A DNA stretch of 64,000 nucleotides from Sipunculus nudus (GCA_026874595.1 CM049309.1:43789079-43853078), one strand, 5' to 3'. Positions 20,293-33,662 are shown, counted from the first letter of the stretch. The notes: generated from the sequence alone by a model not told the origin. Numbers and translations are program-made.

Positions 20293-20735
20293 CGTTAGTG
20301 TTTGTATGAAACATTTCAAATATTTTACAGTTAGGTATACGATTTTAGAAAATAAGTTATTATGTTTCCAGTTTCAAAGTTAACTCATAAATGGAACCAA
20401 AGTCTAAAATCCTAATTATTAATATATTCAATTTTCATTATATACATATTATTCTCTGAATAGCAAGGGGGATGATTACATTGATCATCCCACCTTGCTA
20501 AAATGTGTGTGGGGGGATATATAGTATTATTATATACTCCTATCACCCCTATATTGACGCCCCCTGAGGAGCTGACAAAAGCTGGGGGTCGATTTTGATC
20601 ACGATGTGGAAGAGGACTGACTTTCTCTATGTGTTCGTCTGCCTTGTTATAGTGTTAATCTATCTTAAATATTTAAATATTCACGATGGATTATATAGAC
20701 ATGAGCCCTTATCGTAAACATGTCATATTCATTAA

Positions 20736-21163
20736 AGGGGCCCAATCACCTATCTAACCTTTATCAACTTGAGGTAATCCCTTGGAGTTTCTATAAAAAT
20801 AGGCCAGAAATCACCGCACGCAGCCTGCTTGTTTTTTTTATATCTACGTGTTTATAATATGTGGGGGGTCCGCCAAAATAATCAAGACAAATTCAACAAG
20901 CGCACCTGGCAGCAGGTGAGATAAGCCAGACATTGCGAATGGCGTTTTGCAACAAGTGACCTTTCTACCTCTGCATATATACAACCTCTCCACCTAAGAT
21001 AAATGTTTATCCTGTTTGTCAACATTGTTGTGTTTACAAACATGTTGTTGATAAACAAGTGCATACATCCTTCACCATGGCTTTATAAGGACTTTTCATA
21101 CCCAAAATAGGAAGCCAGAATTCAAATAAATTCTTTTTGAAAAAAGTAGGTGAATGGGCACCT
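20736..21163. mobile_element. TTAA-flanked MITE (piggyBac-like), copy 1
   Basis: Ends AGGGGCCCAATCACC.../...GGTGAATGGGCACCT, with TTAA at 20732-20735 and 21164-21167. TTAA target duplication is characteristic of piggyBac. Non-coding. The second copy is at 25391-25853. Confidence 0.75.
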
Positions 21164-21167
21164 TTAA

Positions 21168-21631
21168 AGCCAGCTGCCTTTTCTGCTGTATGTGGGTTCT
21201 AGCTTACTCATTAAGAGTATTCATTAATGAACTGTGGGTGATTCCTGTAAAAGTTCTCATAACGCCTCTTTGACCTTTGTATAAGCTTGTTTATCTACAA
21301 GTTGTCAGTAAGAACGGTACATACGCAAATGTTGACAAACAGAAAAGCCGTTTAACCGTAAGTGGTTGACTCCATATGAGCTGTAGCTGATTGGGCGCTA
21401 GTTGGCAAAACGCACTATGCAAAAACACCGGTTCATCTAATTTTCCGCCAAAAGTTCTTGTTGAATGTGTTTGTATTATTTTAGCGGGCACCCCAGATGT
21501 AAAAAACACGTCGATAAAAACAAAACGAACAGCCTCTGTGTGGTAGGATCGGCATATTCTGGCCTATGTTTATAAAAGCTTCAAGAGGTTACCTTTAGAG
21601 AAATAGACGTTAGATATCGGAATAGGCCCCT
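21168..21631. mobile_element. TTAA-flanked MITE, diverged inverted copy
   Basis: The right end GAATAGGCCCCT then TTAA (21632-21635) is the inverted terminus of the same family. The interior, read on the minus strand, aligns with copy 1 (ATAGGCCAGAA, TTTTGCCAAC, TTTGTCAACATT). It shares the central TTAA with copy 1, so the two lie head to head. Confidence 0.6.
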
Positions 21632-23034
21632 TTAAGTTGTTAGATTGTAACTACTTGTAACCAACTTTCTCATCCGGACTTGGGACATTCTCCGTGTGTA
21701 CGGTTTATGGTCATCCCTTTATAAACACACTTATTCATCAATACACTCACATCTGTCATTAGATCACGGGTGTTTTATGGAAGCCAGCCAAAGACAGACG
21801 CTCGCGCTGATCGTCTAGCTGTTTATTAGTTTCCTTTGAGTAAAGGATGAAGCTATCCGTCATCTTCTTTCTATTGTTATCCAATAAGTGTGCCGCTCAT
21901 ACAAGGAGGAGAGCGTGAAACCAGACCCAGAGAGATTCGTAGAGAGATCATATAAATATGAGATTTAAGCATGTAATATTGCCTTTCACGAGCGCAGGTT
22001 TAAAACACATATAGGAAAGCTGTCAACCTACTTTGAAGACTAAAAGAAAAAAACATATGATATGCCTTATAATAGATTATATCGCACGTCAGTATCCTTT
22101 TATTTAAGCCGGCTGAATCTTAGCGCCTATTTTTCTCGCGTAAAATTATTTATAGAGTTAAATTATGGTCAGTTATAGTCTGTATTCCTTGAAGAGTGCT
22201 TTTAATAACAAAGGAAATACCAGAAGGCGCATTTGTAAAATAATTCAATCCTTAATTACATGAATTACTTCAAATCCCATGCCTTACATGCACCAACCTT
22301 ATGCAAAGCAAAACTGATATCTGAATTAGGAAATTCTTGAATGACGACTCGCAAAGATTATCGCAGTTTAAATATTGAATATTTCAGTTTGCCAGTTTTT
22401 ATGGCCATATATAGATTGCCGCACATCTATTAAGAATCCGTATACTACAGAAAAAGTCCGCGTGTATGTTTGTTCTAGAAATATCGAAAAAAACATGTTG
22501 TCTGCGTTATTAATCAACCAACTATTCTGAATCACTTTGAAGCAAGGTTTTCACTTTTTAAGTGATCTTGTATATACTTCTGTTGAAGACCTACCAGAGC
22601 CTCAATATCTATACACTGATTTTCAACTTTGTGAATTCAAAACATTATCTATGGCTAGAGGTCAATATTTCAAGTCCAGTTTTACTTATGCTGACATTCT
22701 CCAATATTTCAGCCACCATGTATTTTAAATCTGCCTCGGATATCGCCCGTGTTTAATTGAATAATATATTATTTTAACATTTACTCATGTTTTTATTGAT
22801 ATATATTTTAGTTTATAGCCGTGTCTGTAAATAATATTGAGACTTATTTTCTAGTTCTTAACCTTTTACTGTATTTCTGCAATGTCTTGACTATAATTTT
22901 CTTTATATATAAAATAAATCTAATCTATATATTATTTTACATGGCCCTGGTAGGATGGTAAAGATGTAGGTAAGAAATGCTAAGGTAACTCAGGCCATAT
23001 CGTCTAGGTAAGTCATTTTGTAAACATGAAAATA

Positions 23035-23210
23035 CAGTAGAACCAACGAATTAAGGACACTGACAGGACCAGCCATTTTGCCTGCAATGGAGAGGTGTCC
23101 TTAGTAGGGATGTCATAATTTCGGGACCTACTTTCAAGGGACTGCCCGTAAGTGAACGTAAAAAGGAGGGGCCCCTAATACAGAGGTGCCCATAAGGAGA
23201 AGTTCCACTG
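23035..23210. mobile_element. Pogo-like MITE
   Basis: 176 bp with ends CAGTAGAACC.../...AGTTCCACTG and TA flanks. It shares GAGGTGCCCAYAAGGAGA with the 4883-6197 element. Non-coding. Confidence 0.6.
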
Positions 23211-24454
23211 TATAGTTTTTATTCCTTGATAAATGATTGTTTACTCATCGTAAAAAAATAAGGAATGCTATATGTTGCAAGGCACGAATCTGCTTAAAAA
23301 TTAATGACTAGATATATAAATATGTGAGGAAGCCAATGAGCCTTGTGCTCCAACATATGAAACTGTCTGGGGCGGGAGGGGGGGGGGGGTAGTGCGGGGG
23401 GTGCCCCATTCTTTTTTCCCCACCCGGCGGTTGCAAATTACAAGTTCTGTATTACACCGGGCCCGAACTTGATGTTAAGCTGCCGTGAGAAAATCTAAAG
23501 TGTTTTGTGACTTCTAATAGAGCTATATTTCAAGAAAGCTGCAAATATTTGGTTAATCACAGTTGTAGAAAGCGATTTCATGGAACCATTCATATAGTTT
23601 ATACAAGCCTATGTTGGAGTTTCACATAATAGAACACCATGACTGCATGGCCATTAGCTGGAATCACCTTAAAGAAACTCTCAACAATAAACTGTATCTC
23701 CAGCTGGTAAATTATGTAAGACAGGGTACCTTGACCTCACCCTATGTATAAGAGACATAGCTTTAAATGAGGTGAGGATTATATCTGACTATGTTTTCGT
23801 GTTCATCGGTTGATTTATAATTATTACCTTATTATAATCAAATTTGGCTCACTTTACTGAGATGTTTAATGATATATAATGATATGCATATACGTGAGAG
23901 TAATTTATCTCTGAATCTGAGCCATGACGTCATATGCAGTCAGTTTCGAAACATAACATAATAAATTAAGGTTGAGGGATGATTAGCACTTGAATAAACT
24001 CCGAGTCCTTGACAGGTGAAAATGATTTTTTCTATTTCCCTTAAAATGAAAGCTACATATTTGCTCCATATATCATATATGATATGTTTACATATATCCC
24101 CTGGAGTATGAATATATACCCACTGTGACACGACATTTCAACATTTAAACAGAGACATGTACATTTTAGTAGACCGTATACTAATGAAATTTATACGAGG
24201 GTTCGCTTTTTTACACTATTCTTTTAATTAAATCGTAAATGACCTCATAAAATGGATGTAAAAGATCGTGGTAACACTCGTGTGTTCAGCTTGAACATGA
24301 TTTCATATAACATTTTTTTCTGTGTATTTTAGCATGTTTTTATGACAAAGAGACGGGGATATCAAGTCTAGGTGTCATGATAAAAATGACGTAATGCCTC
24401 TCCCTGCTGTGGACTGTAACATGCCATGTTCTGGTTCTGCGTATACTGTTAATG

Positions 24455-25200
24455 TTTGGCTTTATATTCGCGAGGTTACATTTTCGCGATTTTCAATCTC
24501 CGGTGTTTCGCGAGGGTTTCATTTTCGCGATCTTACCATACACTTAAGCATATCCATTATTATATGAATTATTCAATATGCTCACGGGAACCAACGACAA
24601 CACCGAACTAATCGTTGTTCATTATAATAATATATCAATATTTTTCCAGCGATGCTACAGGCATTCTAACAGAGGCAACAGAGGCAAAATCATATCTATT
24701 AATGGGGCGCTTTATACAGAAGGCTTTTTATCTTCGCGACAGTTTCACTTTTGCGAATATTGTGAAATGGAAATTCTCGCAAACAAATGACCAAACCCCA
24801 GTATATTTTTGGCTTTTTTTTTATTCGCAGGGGTTTTTAAAGACCAACCACAGTATATTTAATGTGGCTTTTTTTATTCGCAGGGGTTTTTAAATAATCG
24901 CGAATATGAAACAATCAGGAATAAGATGCCCAATCAATAAGATGAACAAGAGGGGATGATGCACCTGCACAAACGGATTGGTAATCACACCTCTGGAAAC
25001 AACCTAATCAGCAACCTAATCTGGTCATGGTATCGAAACTGACATTACCAGCAACTGCATTACTCATTGTAAAACACGCGTTAATCACAGGGGGTATATC
25101 GACTGTGACTCAGGTCAATGTAATGACTGAACCAGAAATGAGTGAGGTTCTGGTGAAATCGCGAAAAATAAACCCCCCGCGAAACGTTCAAAATGAAGAA
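24455..25200. repeat. CGCGAAT-rich repeat
   Basis: Many CGCGA words (TATTCGCGAGG, TTTTCGCGAT, TAATCGCGAATATG, ATCGCGAAAAATA) in both orientations. A local duplication of TTTTTATTCGCAGGGGTTTTTAAA lies at about 24820-24895. It looks like a decayed inverted-repeat element; exact ends unclear. Confidence 0.45.
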
Positions 25201-25390
25201 TAGAAACATAACCACAGTTTCTGATTATATGATTGCTTCCAAGACAGATTTGCCTTTGGTGCGTCGTTTACAATATATGTAGCCCAAGATCAAACTGTGG
25301 GGTCCTACATTCCTCAATTATAAACACGTGTTTTGTGCGAGTATTGTGCGTACGATTCGGTTGATCCTTGATGGTCTAATAGGACGTTAA

Positions 25391-25853
25391 AAGGGGCCCA
25401 ATCACCTATCTGACCTTTATAAAAGGTAATCCCTTGGAGCTTTTACCAAAAAATAGGCCAGAAAACATGGATATCACTGCAACAGGCTGCTTGTTTTGTT
25501 TATATCAATGTGTTTATATTATGTGGGTGCCTACCAAAATAATCAAAACCAATTTAACCAGGGCATCTAGCAGCAAGTCAGATAAGCGAGAGCTTTGCAA
25601 ATGGCGTTTTGCAACAAGTGACCTTCCTACCTCCGAATTAATGCAACCTACCACCTTAGGTTACATGTTTTTCCCTTTTTGCCAACATTGTTGTGTTTAC
25701 CAACATGTTGTTGATAAAAAAAAGTTCAAACATCCTTCACAAAGGCCTTATAAGAGCTTTTCACAACCAAATACCCTTAGATCATTTGTATTGATGCAGA
25801 ATAAGCCAGAAATAATATAAATTCTATTTCAAAATGTAGGTGAATGGGCACCC
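25391..25853. mobile_element. TTAA-flanked MITE, copy 3
   Basis: AAGGGGCCCAATCACC.../...GGTGAATGGGCACCC between TTAA 25387-25390 and 25854-25857. Same orientation and high similarity to 20736-21163. The 128-codon open frame across it is fortuitous. Confidence 0.75.
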
Positions 25854-25996
25854 TTAAAATTTATTAGGGATCTTTGTAACCAAATAGAGAGGACAAATGT
25901 ATCTACGAGGGTACACATGACGACAAAACGGTTCCTAGAATTAGGTAAAAGAGATCTGATATTTATAATATTTTTATCACCATGCAGAATGTGTAT

Positions 25997-26856
25997 TGTT
26001 ACAGATGTCTCTTTAATTGTATGCAACAGTCTTACATGTGTATGTGCAGCGCTAACATTGTCCGTTGCTATGGCAGCATAGCCCAGCCCACGCGTGGGGT
26101 CTGACGTATAAACACAGCGGTCATGCTAGTCTTGGGCTTTCTCGCCTGACCGAGCCGGGCCGGCCCACGTGTGAACCCTGATATGTATAAACACAGCGTT
26201 CGATGTTTCCTGTAACGTGTGTATTGGGTTCTTTGGATTGTTCGGGAAATGGAAAGTTTTCGTCTTGAGGTGAAAAGTTATAAATAAGGGGCTGTGTTTT
26301 AGAGCCAAGAAAGAGGAGAGAGAAATATTCCAGCGTACATGGAACAGTGTTAGCCAGTTTGTGGACCTATCCGATAATTTCAGCAGTTATAGATTTTCTT
26401 CTAAATTTGTGACGGATATTATAAAGTCTTCAGTTTGCTTTTGGGACCACTACTCGAACTTCACTTTTGGATAACAATAAATTGAATTTTTGATTGAACT
26501 GGACTGTTATTCTCTGAGAAGATTTATGTGAACTGTTAATCTGGATTATATGCTTTAAAGGACTTTTTGTCGCTGTGACAGTGGTGGTATCCAGGTATTG
26601 TACTTTATTTATACACTTGTATTGATTGATCTTGTAGTGTTGTTATACTGTGTAATTGTATTGATTTAGTGTATTGTAATGTTGGAATTGTTTAAATTAT
26701 AATTATTTGTTTTAAAAAAATCCCACTGACTTCTTTATTTATTCCCTTAGACATTTCACGCTGCCTAGTGTTACAGAATCTGATTTTTTTTATCTCCAAA
26801 ACAAAATTTATGCTCGTCACGACTACATGTGTCTGTTGATCTTAGGTTCCGTAAGA
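25997..26856 (+). mobile_element. Solo LTR, copy 2
   Basis: 860 bp, TGTTACAG...GGTTCCGTAAGA, with a 4-bp GTAT on both sides (25993-25996, 26857-26860). TATA-like TTATAAATAAGG lies at about 26279, followed by GGCTGTGTTTTAGAGCC. A near-identical 3' part to copy 1 (CCACTGACTTCTTTATT and onward). A solo LTR is what remains after recombination between two LTRs. Confidence 0.8.
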
Positions 26857-27879
26857 GTATACTATATGAATATTACCATATTAGTACACTATAATAGGGT
26901 TTTGACGTTGGTAAGCATTACACGTCTGTTTGCTTTACCTGTTTCTACGTACCACGCTTTAGTTGCATTTTCACGTGACATTTCGGCGGTTTCATCCATT
27001 GACTGGACACTTATTTTTTCCGTCTTGTGTTTAGTTATAAATTTGCTTGATAGCTCAATATGTTCAGTCCATAGGCCACTCTACTTTACTTTATCATCAA
27101 CTCACAATCACTGCTGCAAACCTCACAAGACGTTTTGTTTAGTTTAAATTGTCTGTCCGGTGTCTTGATGTATATCCAGTCCATAGGCCTTTATCTTTAA
27201 GCCACGGTTATTGCAGTATAGTTCTTACAAATTCGTCAAATGGCCAAATTTGCTTAAGTGACCATAGCTTCTTTGAAATTTATACAGTGAAATAGGTAGC
27301 AAAACACCGACTTGTCTTTACATAAGAGGTAATGTAAATATCTTCAAAATAAGAAAAAAAAATGAAGTGGAAATGAAAAAAGCAACAGCAGGGTAAGTTT
27401 GTGTGCATTGACGATTATTCTAAAATGTTAATGATAAAGGTTTATTAAAGATCTAAAAGCATAATTGTACGCAACTTTGATCTTGTCTTTGCTAGATTTC
27501 TTAATTGAATCTACACTTAAAACAAGCAGAGTATACAGGATTGCAGAAAATGTTAAATACTAATAGCGTGATACTGATTACATGCAGAGTTATAACATTG
27601 ACTTAACATATTAGCCCTCTCGCACAGTAGGTGCATTTGTCGCTGTTTATCGAAATGGTCTTTCAATGTATTGTTGATGCGAATCCATTGAACATAGAGA
27701 GAGAGCAACATAAATTAATATTTCATTGGTTAAATACTGCCAAGGTAAATTTTTTACACATTATTCATTTTTTTACCTAATTTTAAACAAAATCCTAACA
27801 TACCGTACCGAGATTTCTGACCCGGTATGTATTTGACCAATTTGAAAGTTAAATTTTCATTCAGACTCAAATAAACAGG

Positions 27880-27990
27880 CTTCTGAAGCTCAGAGGTAGA
27901 ACACAGGATTCAAAGCCGGGAGATCTTGAGTTCAGCCGAGGAGGTGAGATTTTTTACGGTCAGCCCCCACCTTGGGTGAGGGCTCTGCAG
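27880..27990 (+). mobile_element. tRNA-like SINE head
   Basis: A-box-like GCTCAGAGGTAGAAC and B-box-like GAGTTCAGCC spaced as in a tRNA. No full cloverleaf. It differs from the two SINEs of the other family. Confidence 0.4.
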
Positions 27991-28028
27991 AGTTATTAAT
28001 CTGCAGGAAGTATATATTGTGGAAACTT

Positions 28029-28030
28029 AC

Positions 28031-28077
<47 letters not shown>
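28029..28077. repeat. (TA)n microsatellite
   Basis: Pure TA run. Confidence 0.95.
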
Positions 28078-28078
<1 letters not shown>

Positions 28079-28549
28079 ACATATGACATATTTCTATTTT
28101 CTGTTGGAATACCGTCTGTCTGTTAGCAGGATTACTAAAAATCACGGAAACCAACTACACGAAACAATACAAAGCTGGGCATAGACCAAGGGACAGGGGG
28201 ATTTTTTACCTTTTTGTACTCTGCTGACTGTCATTTTAATGTAATAACAAGCACGTACCTTGTGGAGATGGTATGTTGTCATCCGCATTAATTGAATCTC
28301 ATCATACGCAACATCTGTTGTAATGCTTAATAATTTTCCGTGATTACCATCCTGATAATTTTCTTTTTAACATGATTAAATTCTGATTATAAAAAAGTCT
28401 CTGTCATGTCGCGTCAACTGAACTACTTCATAAGCACTTACGATGGTAATGTAATTAAAGCAATCTTTGATATGAAAACTGCAGACTAAATTACGGGAGT
28501 TATTAGTAAAAAAGTTTCAAACAACTTTCACAAATGCCATCTCTATTAA

Positions 28550-28765
28550 AAATATTCAGGTAACAATAAAAATGTTTACTGCTGAACTTCAGATTTAAAA
28601 AGCTATGCCTAATGGTGCTTCCACGCTGGATAACGTGATCACAGGGAAGTCCGTGTAGTTCCCATTTATAATTCATTGAACAATCAGGACGATACATCGA
28701 CTGTTCATGGTCAATGTCAGCTCCGTCCTCGTCAGAGATCACCAGCTTAACTGGAAGCTCCGGCT
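28550..28765 (-). pseudogene. Possible SWIM-like zinc-finger fragment (orphan exon or transposase relic)
   Basis: The minus frame reads PELPVKLVISDEDGADIDHE, then CSMNYKWELHGLPCDHVI. The W-x-L-x-G-x-P-C-x-H part resembles the SWIM finger of MULE transposases and SWIM proteins, but the first C-x-C pair is not intact. It could use acceptor GTCAG and donor AGCA|GTAAAC. No neighbouring exons were found. Confidence 0.25.
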
Positions 28766-28846
28766 GACATATCTACCACTGTACGAAAATATTTTTTTTT
28801 ATGGGTGCTGGTTTAGCAAAATTAATACCAAATGTTCAGGGCATTC

Positions 28847-29052
28847 CAGGAACGGATCCAGGGTAGGGGTCCATGGGGTTCGGACCACCCACCCCCCCCC
28901 TTTCAGGAACCGCGACCTTTTAATTAAGAGTTTTCAGATTATTTTGCGGCCTGGACCCTCTCCTTTTTTCGGACCGAAGGACTTTTTTAGGTTTTGTCAA
29001 TAATCTTCCGGAGTTGGGCCCCTCTTTTTCTTAAATCCTTGATCCGCCCCTG
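28847..29052. mobile_element. hAT-like MITE with GGCGGATCC-type termini, copy 1
   Basis: CAGGAACGGATCCAGG.../...TTGATCCGCCCCTG inverted ends. The interior has a poly-C tract and paired phrases (GGCCTGGACCC, ACTTTTTTAGGTTTTGTC) shared with the copies at 33663 and 59548. Confidence 0.65.
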
Positions 29053-29229
29053 CATTAAGGAAACGTAATATGTCAGAGCGCAAAATCAAGATTTAATGTA
29101 TATAAATCTACAGATAGAGTGGAAGTAACAAACACTCTCCTCTCTCTTAAATATTGGAGTCATGCATGGTTATGATAATATTACTGGTTAAATTGTAAAA
29201 ACTTGTTACATTTTTAATAATTTTTTTCA

Positions 29230-30180
29230 GGCAGGTTACTTTTCAAAACAGAACTTAAAGTTGCAAAAGTGAAACCTTTTTTTTAAGGAAGTGACTCTTT
29301 GTCTATTTCTTAATACAGACCTGTATCTTTGTGACCTATTTTTTCAAAAGTCTTAGAAATAAATTTATGTATAACAGGCTATTCTATGGCAATAAAAACA
29401 TTTTATAATATATATAATAATCAGTTTGAGTGAAAAAAAGAAACAATCATGGTACCAATGTAGCGCTCATCGCCTTAGTAAATAATATAATAAATTAAAT
29501 CCATGATGGGGACCATGTTGTAGGTGTCTTTCTTGATTTTTCCAAAGCTTTCGACAAAGTGTGTCGTGCTATTTTATTGTCAAAAGGGGAATTATGACTA
29601 GCTAGTTCTTCAGTTATTTACAAAGCAGAGGTCAGTTTATTCATTACAAAGTGTGATGTCCCCTAATGTTCCACATCTGGACCTTTGTTCTTTATGCTAT
29701 ATGGTAATAAAATGGTTAATATTTCAACTATAATGTTTTTAATGCTACTTCCATATAATACGAATATTTGTATATTTGTTAATGTTTAAAGCTTAACTGA
29801 CATATCGCATACAAAGGTATAACGTATGTTTTTGCTTGTAAAGTATTGTAATTTTATGTACAGTATTTGTATTATGTCTTAGTCAACAAAGTATCTTCAG
29901 TTAAAAAAAAACTATATATTATGTGAAACCTTTCTTTAGGTTTTTATTTTGCCAGATTTTTTTTTTATTTATCTTTTATTTATCTAGTATATTCATCATT
30001 ATTTATATGTTTACATCTATACATGTGTATAGTTCAAGAGATCATAATTCATCATACACTATTGGTCAATCTCAAGATTGTGAGGAAGTATACACTACTT
30101 TCCTTAATGCTATAACATTAGGCGGAATGTCACTATATAATTATGTGGAAATAACCTGCAGTAAAACTATTACATGAACA
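29230..30180 (+). pseudogene. Decayed LINE reverse transcriptase
   Basis: Recognisable RT pieces in order with stops and shifts between them: AKVKPFF around 29270; then GVFLDFSKAFDKV at about 29525, the motif with catalytic-palm sequence FLDFSKAFD. A GPLFFMLYG remnant follows at about 29680 and a terminal-like region near 30050. Non-LTR (Jockey/CR1-type) relic, clearly non-functional. Confidence 0.7.
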
Positions 30181-30952
30181 ATTGTAGAATGAATGCTTGA
30201 GAAACTATACTATAACAAAACCAAATACGGGTGCGGTGGTGACGCTTAAGAAAGGTAATATCATGCAAGGAGTTTGTGGTGAAGAGGCGTAGGAAGTGTG
30301 GTAAGAAGACACAAAGAGGAAACTTATGCCTGAACGGGTAGTTGAGTGAGTACAATGTAAACAAAATGAGGGTTTCCTGATTTATTAATGTAACACGTCT
30401 GTGTCGAGGCTGAGGGAGGGGGGTGGTTGTCCCCTGGGTGGTTATCTCTCATCATCGGGGCGTGTAAGGCTGCCGATCAAGTAGTCACTGTCAATTCTTC
30501 TTACGGTGACGGGAGTTTCTTTCCAAATTTTCAAAAGAAAATCCCACGCCTTTGTTACTGAAAAAGTACATTTCCGGGAAATTTTGTAAAAGTACATAAC
30601 TTTGTGTCTCTTATCCCAGCGGTCATGGTACTCATGATCATAAAAAAATCCGTTAGCTAGCTTCTTAGGACCCGTTTCATAAGGCTAGAAGTCTTTATGC
30701 TATCTTATACAGAATCCTTTGCGTACTGCTAAATAGCACATGACAACATATAACATTCTAAATTCCATTAATACCCGTTCTCGATTAAATTACAAGTTAT
30801 TGTGTCCGAGCCTTCTGTAAAAATATCAGTGTGAATTATGTTCCGAGCAGCGTCTATGCAGTGGAGGCAAAGGCTGGCAGTGTCCGTGATTAAGAGCTCT
30901 AGGCAGGGAAATGCTGAACATAAATTGGGGACAATCGACAGAAAATATGAAA

Positions 30953-31165
30953 AGCTTGGACAGCTGAGTGGTAAAATGCTCGGCCTTCTCCGCTGACGAC
31001 CTGGGTTTGATTCCCGGCGTGGCTATATGAGAGTGGGTTGTAGTGGCCCGTGCAAGGCCGGGGGTTTTCTCCAGGTCCTCCGGTTTCCTCCACCCTTACC
31101 GATAAACGAGCGCCAACATCCGAGCCATGGAGAGTGTTTCGTATTAGTCAATAAAACTAGTTTTA
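30953..31165 (+). mobile_element. tRNA-derived SINE (plus strand)
   Basis: A-box region GAGTGGTAAAATGCTCGG, B-box GGTTTGATTCC at 31004-31014, then GGTTTTCTCCAGGTCCTCCGG. The core is shared with the SINE at 13975-14125. Confidence 0.7.
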
Positions 31166-31529
31166 CAATCCATGAAAAATAAATAAAGTTTATATATTAT
31201 AAAGTTCAATTATGTAGCAACGGGGTGATTATATGATTATCAAAGAGCTGTTGGAATATTTTAGGTGGCTAAAGATGTTCGAGTGAGCATTTAAAAACCT
31301 TGAGATTCAAACCAAAAACTAGACGACCTGAGGTCGAGCGCTTCCAGAAAATAACGTAGAAATAGTCAACTGAATGAGCAAGGAAGATGAGGAAGAAAAT
31401 GAACCGTTGCTTGTGAAGATAGGACAAATATTGTCAGAGTTATAAGGTATATAACATCTTGATGACCTTGACCTTTGACCTATTAAGACAATACACATAT
31501 GTGTAAGTTACAAAGTGAATCCAGCAAAA

Positions 31530-32400
31530 CTGAGGACTGAAGACTGTTATATGTAAGACGCATGAACCAGCAAGCATTAGAAATTGAGACAGCCGACAAA
31601 CAGACAGACATACTGACAAAGTGACACAAGATTGAAACAAGGACACAAGGAAGAAAACAAGCTACAAATTGTGTAATTGGAGATATGGCCTGAAAATGAT
31701 ATGTTGGGGAGGTTCGCGTGCAGCGTCCCCTAGCGGCCATATCCCGAAAAAAATGAAAAATCACTTTCGAGATATTAGTGTAAGACATAAGATTGATGGT
31801 TTCAGAATGATTGTAGAATGCAACATGTAAGACGCAAGAACTAGCAAGTCGGAGAAATGGAGGACAACTGACAAACAGACAGACATACCGACAAAGTGAC
31901 ACAAGATTGAGAACAGATGACTTAATCGTGTTATGTAGAAGACTCAAAGGAAGAAAATAAGCTATAATTGTGTAATTGGTTTATAATTTTGGAGATATGG
32001 CCTAAAAATGATATCTTGGGGAGGTTCGAGTGCAGCGCCCCTTAGCGGCCATATCCCGAAAATAAAAATCAGTTACGAGATATCAGTGTAAGACATAAGA
32101 TATACTAGTTTCAAAAGGATTCCTGCAAAATTGTGGCCCGTAGAATGCGACATGTAAGATGCAAGAACCAGCAAGCAGGAAAAGAGGAGGACAACTGACA
32201 ATCAGACAGACATACTGACAAAGTGACATATCTGAGATAACAGATGATGGGACAAAAGTTGTGGGGTAGGTAAAGAGGAGCAGAATGAACTACATTTTAT
32301 GTAGATAAGACTCATAGTTTTGGAGATATGGCCAAAACGTGATATGTTGAAGTGTTTCGAGTGCAGCGCGCCCTAGCGGCTATTTCCGGAAAATGGAACA
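31530..32400. repeat. Degenerate tandem repeat, about 275-330 bp unit, about 3 copies
   Basis: The phrase GACAAACAGACAGACATAC recurs at about 31595, 31870 and 32197. AGCGGCCATATCCCGAAAA recurs at about 31733, 32044 and, diverged, 32376. Open frames inside are a consequence of the repetition. Confidence 0.8.
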
Positions 32401-32836
32401 AATCGAAGATTTCCGGTAAGCAAAAAACTCTATAGTATCTAGGCTAAGTTGCACACGTAAACATACTGTTATAGGCGGATTTATTTAATCGTGTGGCCTA
32501 TCCTCGTTATGGAGTACCACGAGAACCCAGGGTAGTCAATTTAGGAGGGGGGGGGAGGGGGACGGGGGGATATATCCCTCCATTTTTAGTAAGGGGATAT
32601 GATCAATGTAAACATCCCCCTGCGATTTAGAGTATAAGATTTATATATCGGAAATGAAATTTATTTATTGATAATTAGAAATATAGACTTTGGTACCATT
32701 TATGAGTTCACTGTGAAATATTATATATCTAAACCTGGTTTAGAATTTATCGAAACTTGATATGTAATTCCTTATTTTCTAAAACTTTATACTTAATTGT
32801 AATATGTTTGTTAACGTGTCATACAGACGCTTAAAG

Positions 32837-32838
<2 letters not shown>

Positions 32839-32880
<42 letters not shown>

Positions 32881-32905
32881 ATATATATATGTGTGTGTGT
32901 GTGTG
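32839..32905. repeat. (TA)n/(GT)n microsatellite
   Basis: TA run with GTGTGT blocks. Confidence 0.95.
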
Positions 32906-33662
32906 ATCGGATGTGGGGTTGTGTCTCACCCCCCCCCCCACTTCCCACCACTGAAGACGCCACTGCGAGAACCAATTATAGTTCCTTTTTTTATCTAGAA
33001 CAATGAGTTCTACAACTGCAGGTGTAGCCTAAACACAAGCTGCAAAGTGTGTTACGTTTATAGTGTTTGTCCTCATGTCTTCTGGTAGATGTTACAACGA
33101 TGGGAAATTTCATTTTTTGCGGAATAAACGCGTCATGGGTTAAATTTAACGACTAACTGTCCTTGGTACATACGCCACACTAGGAGTTACTCGGCAAAAG
33201 GTCACTTGTTCCAAATACATTTATAACGCAAAACATGCTGACCTTCTGAACTGAAAAAAACTAATTTTGTGAAAAGGTTCCCTTTATTAGCGCAGCATGA
33301 TTCCAAAAAACTGCAATCCATGCAGATATTTGAGGAAACGGTAAGGAACAGGTTATTGATAAAGTGTTCGATGTTGAATGTATCCGGAAAGGAGAAGGTG
33401 GTAAAACACAGTGGAACAAACAACCAAAATGGTGCTGTAAAAAAAAAAAAACGGGCCAAGCAGGTCATAATTCTCATTTTTCGGTATATAATACTATATA
33501 TATATATAGCAGTATACACTCCTGATAGGGAATCGATCTTCCTTGACACTTGATAGCTTATTACAGGTTGAATGAAACATCGAATGCTCAGTATTGGTAT
33601 TTTGATTATCCTTGACCGGAGTAGAGGAATCGGAGACTGAGCTGTACACACTAAATGTACCA

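Noticed and set aside
25434-25820. 128-codon plus-strand frame
   Set aside because: Falls inside a TTAA-flanked MITE that has stops in its sister copy.
31483-31947. 154-codon frame on the minus strand
   Set aside because: It lies in the degenerate tandem repeat; internal similarity comes from the repeat units.
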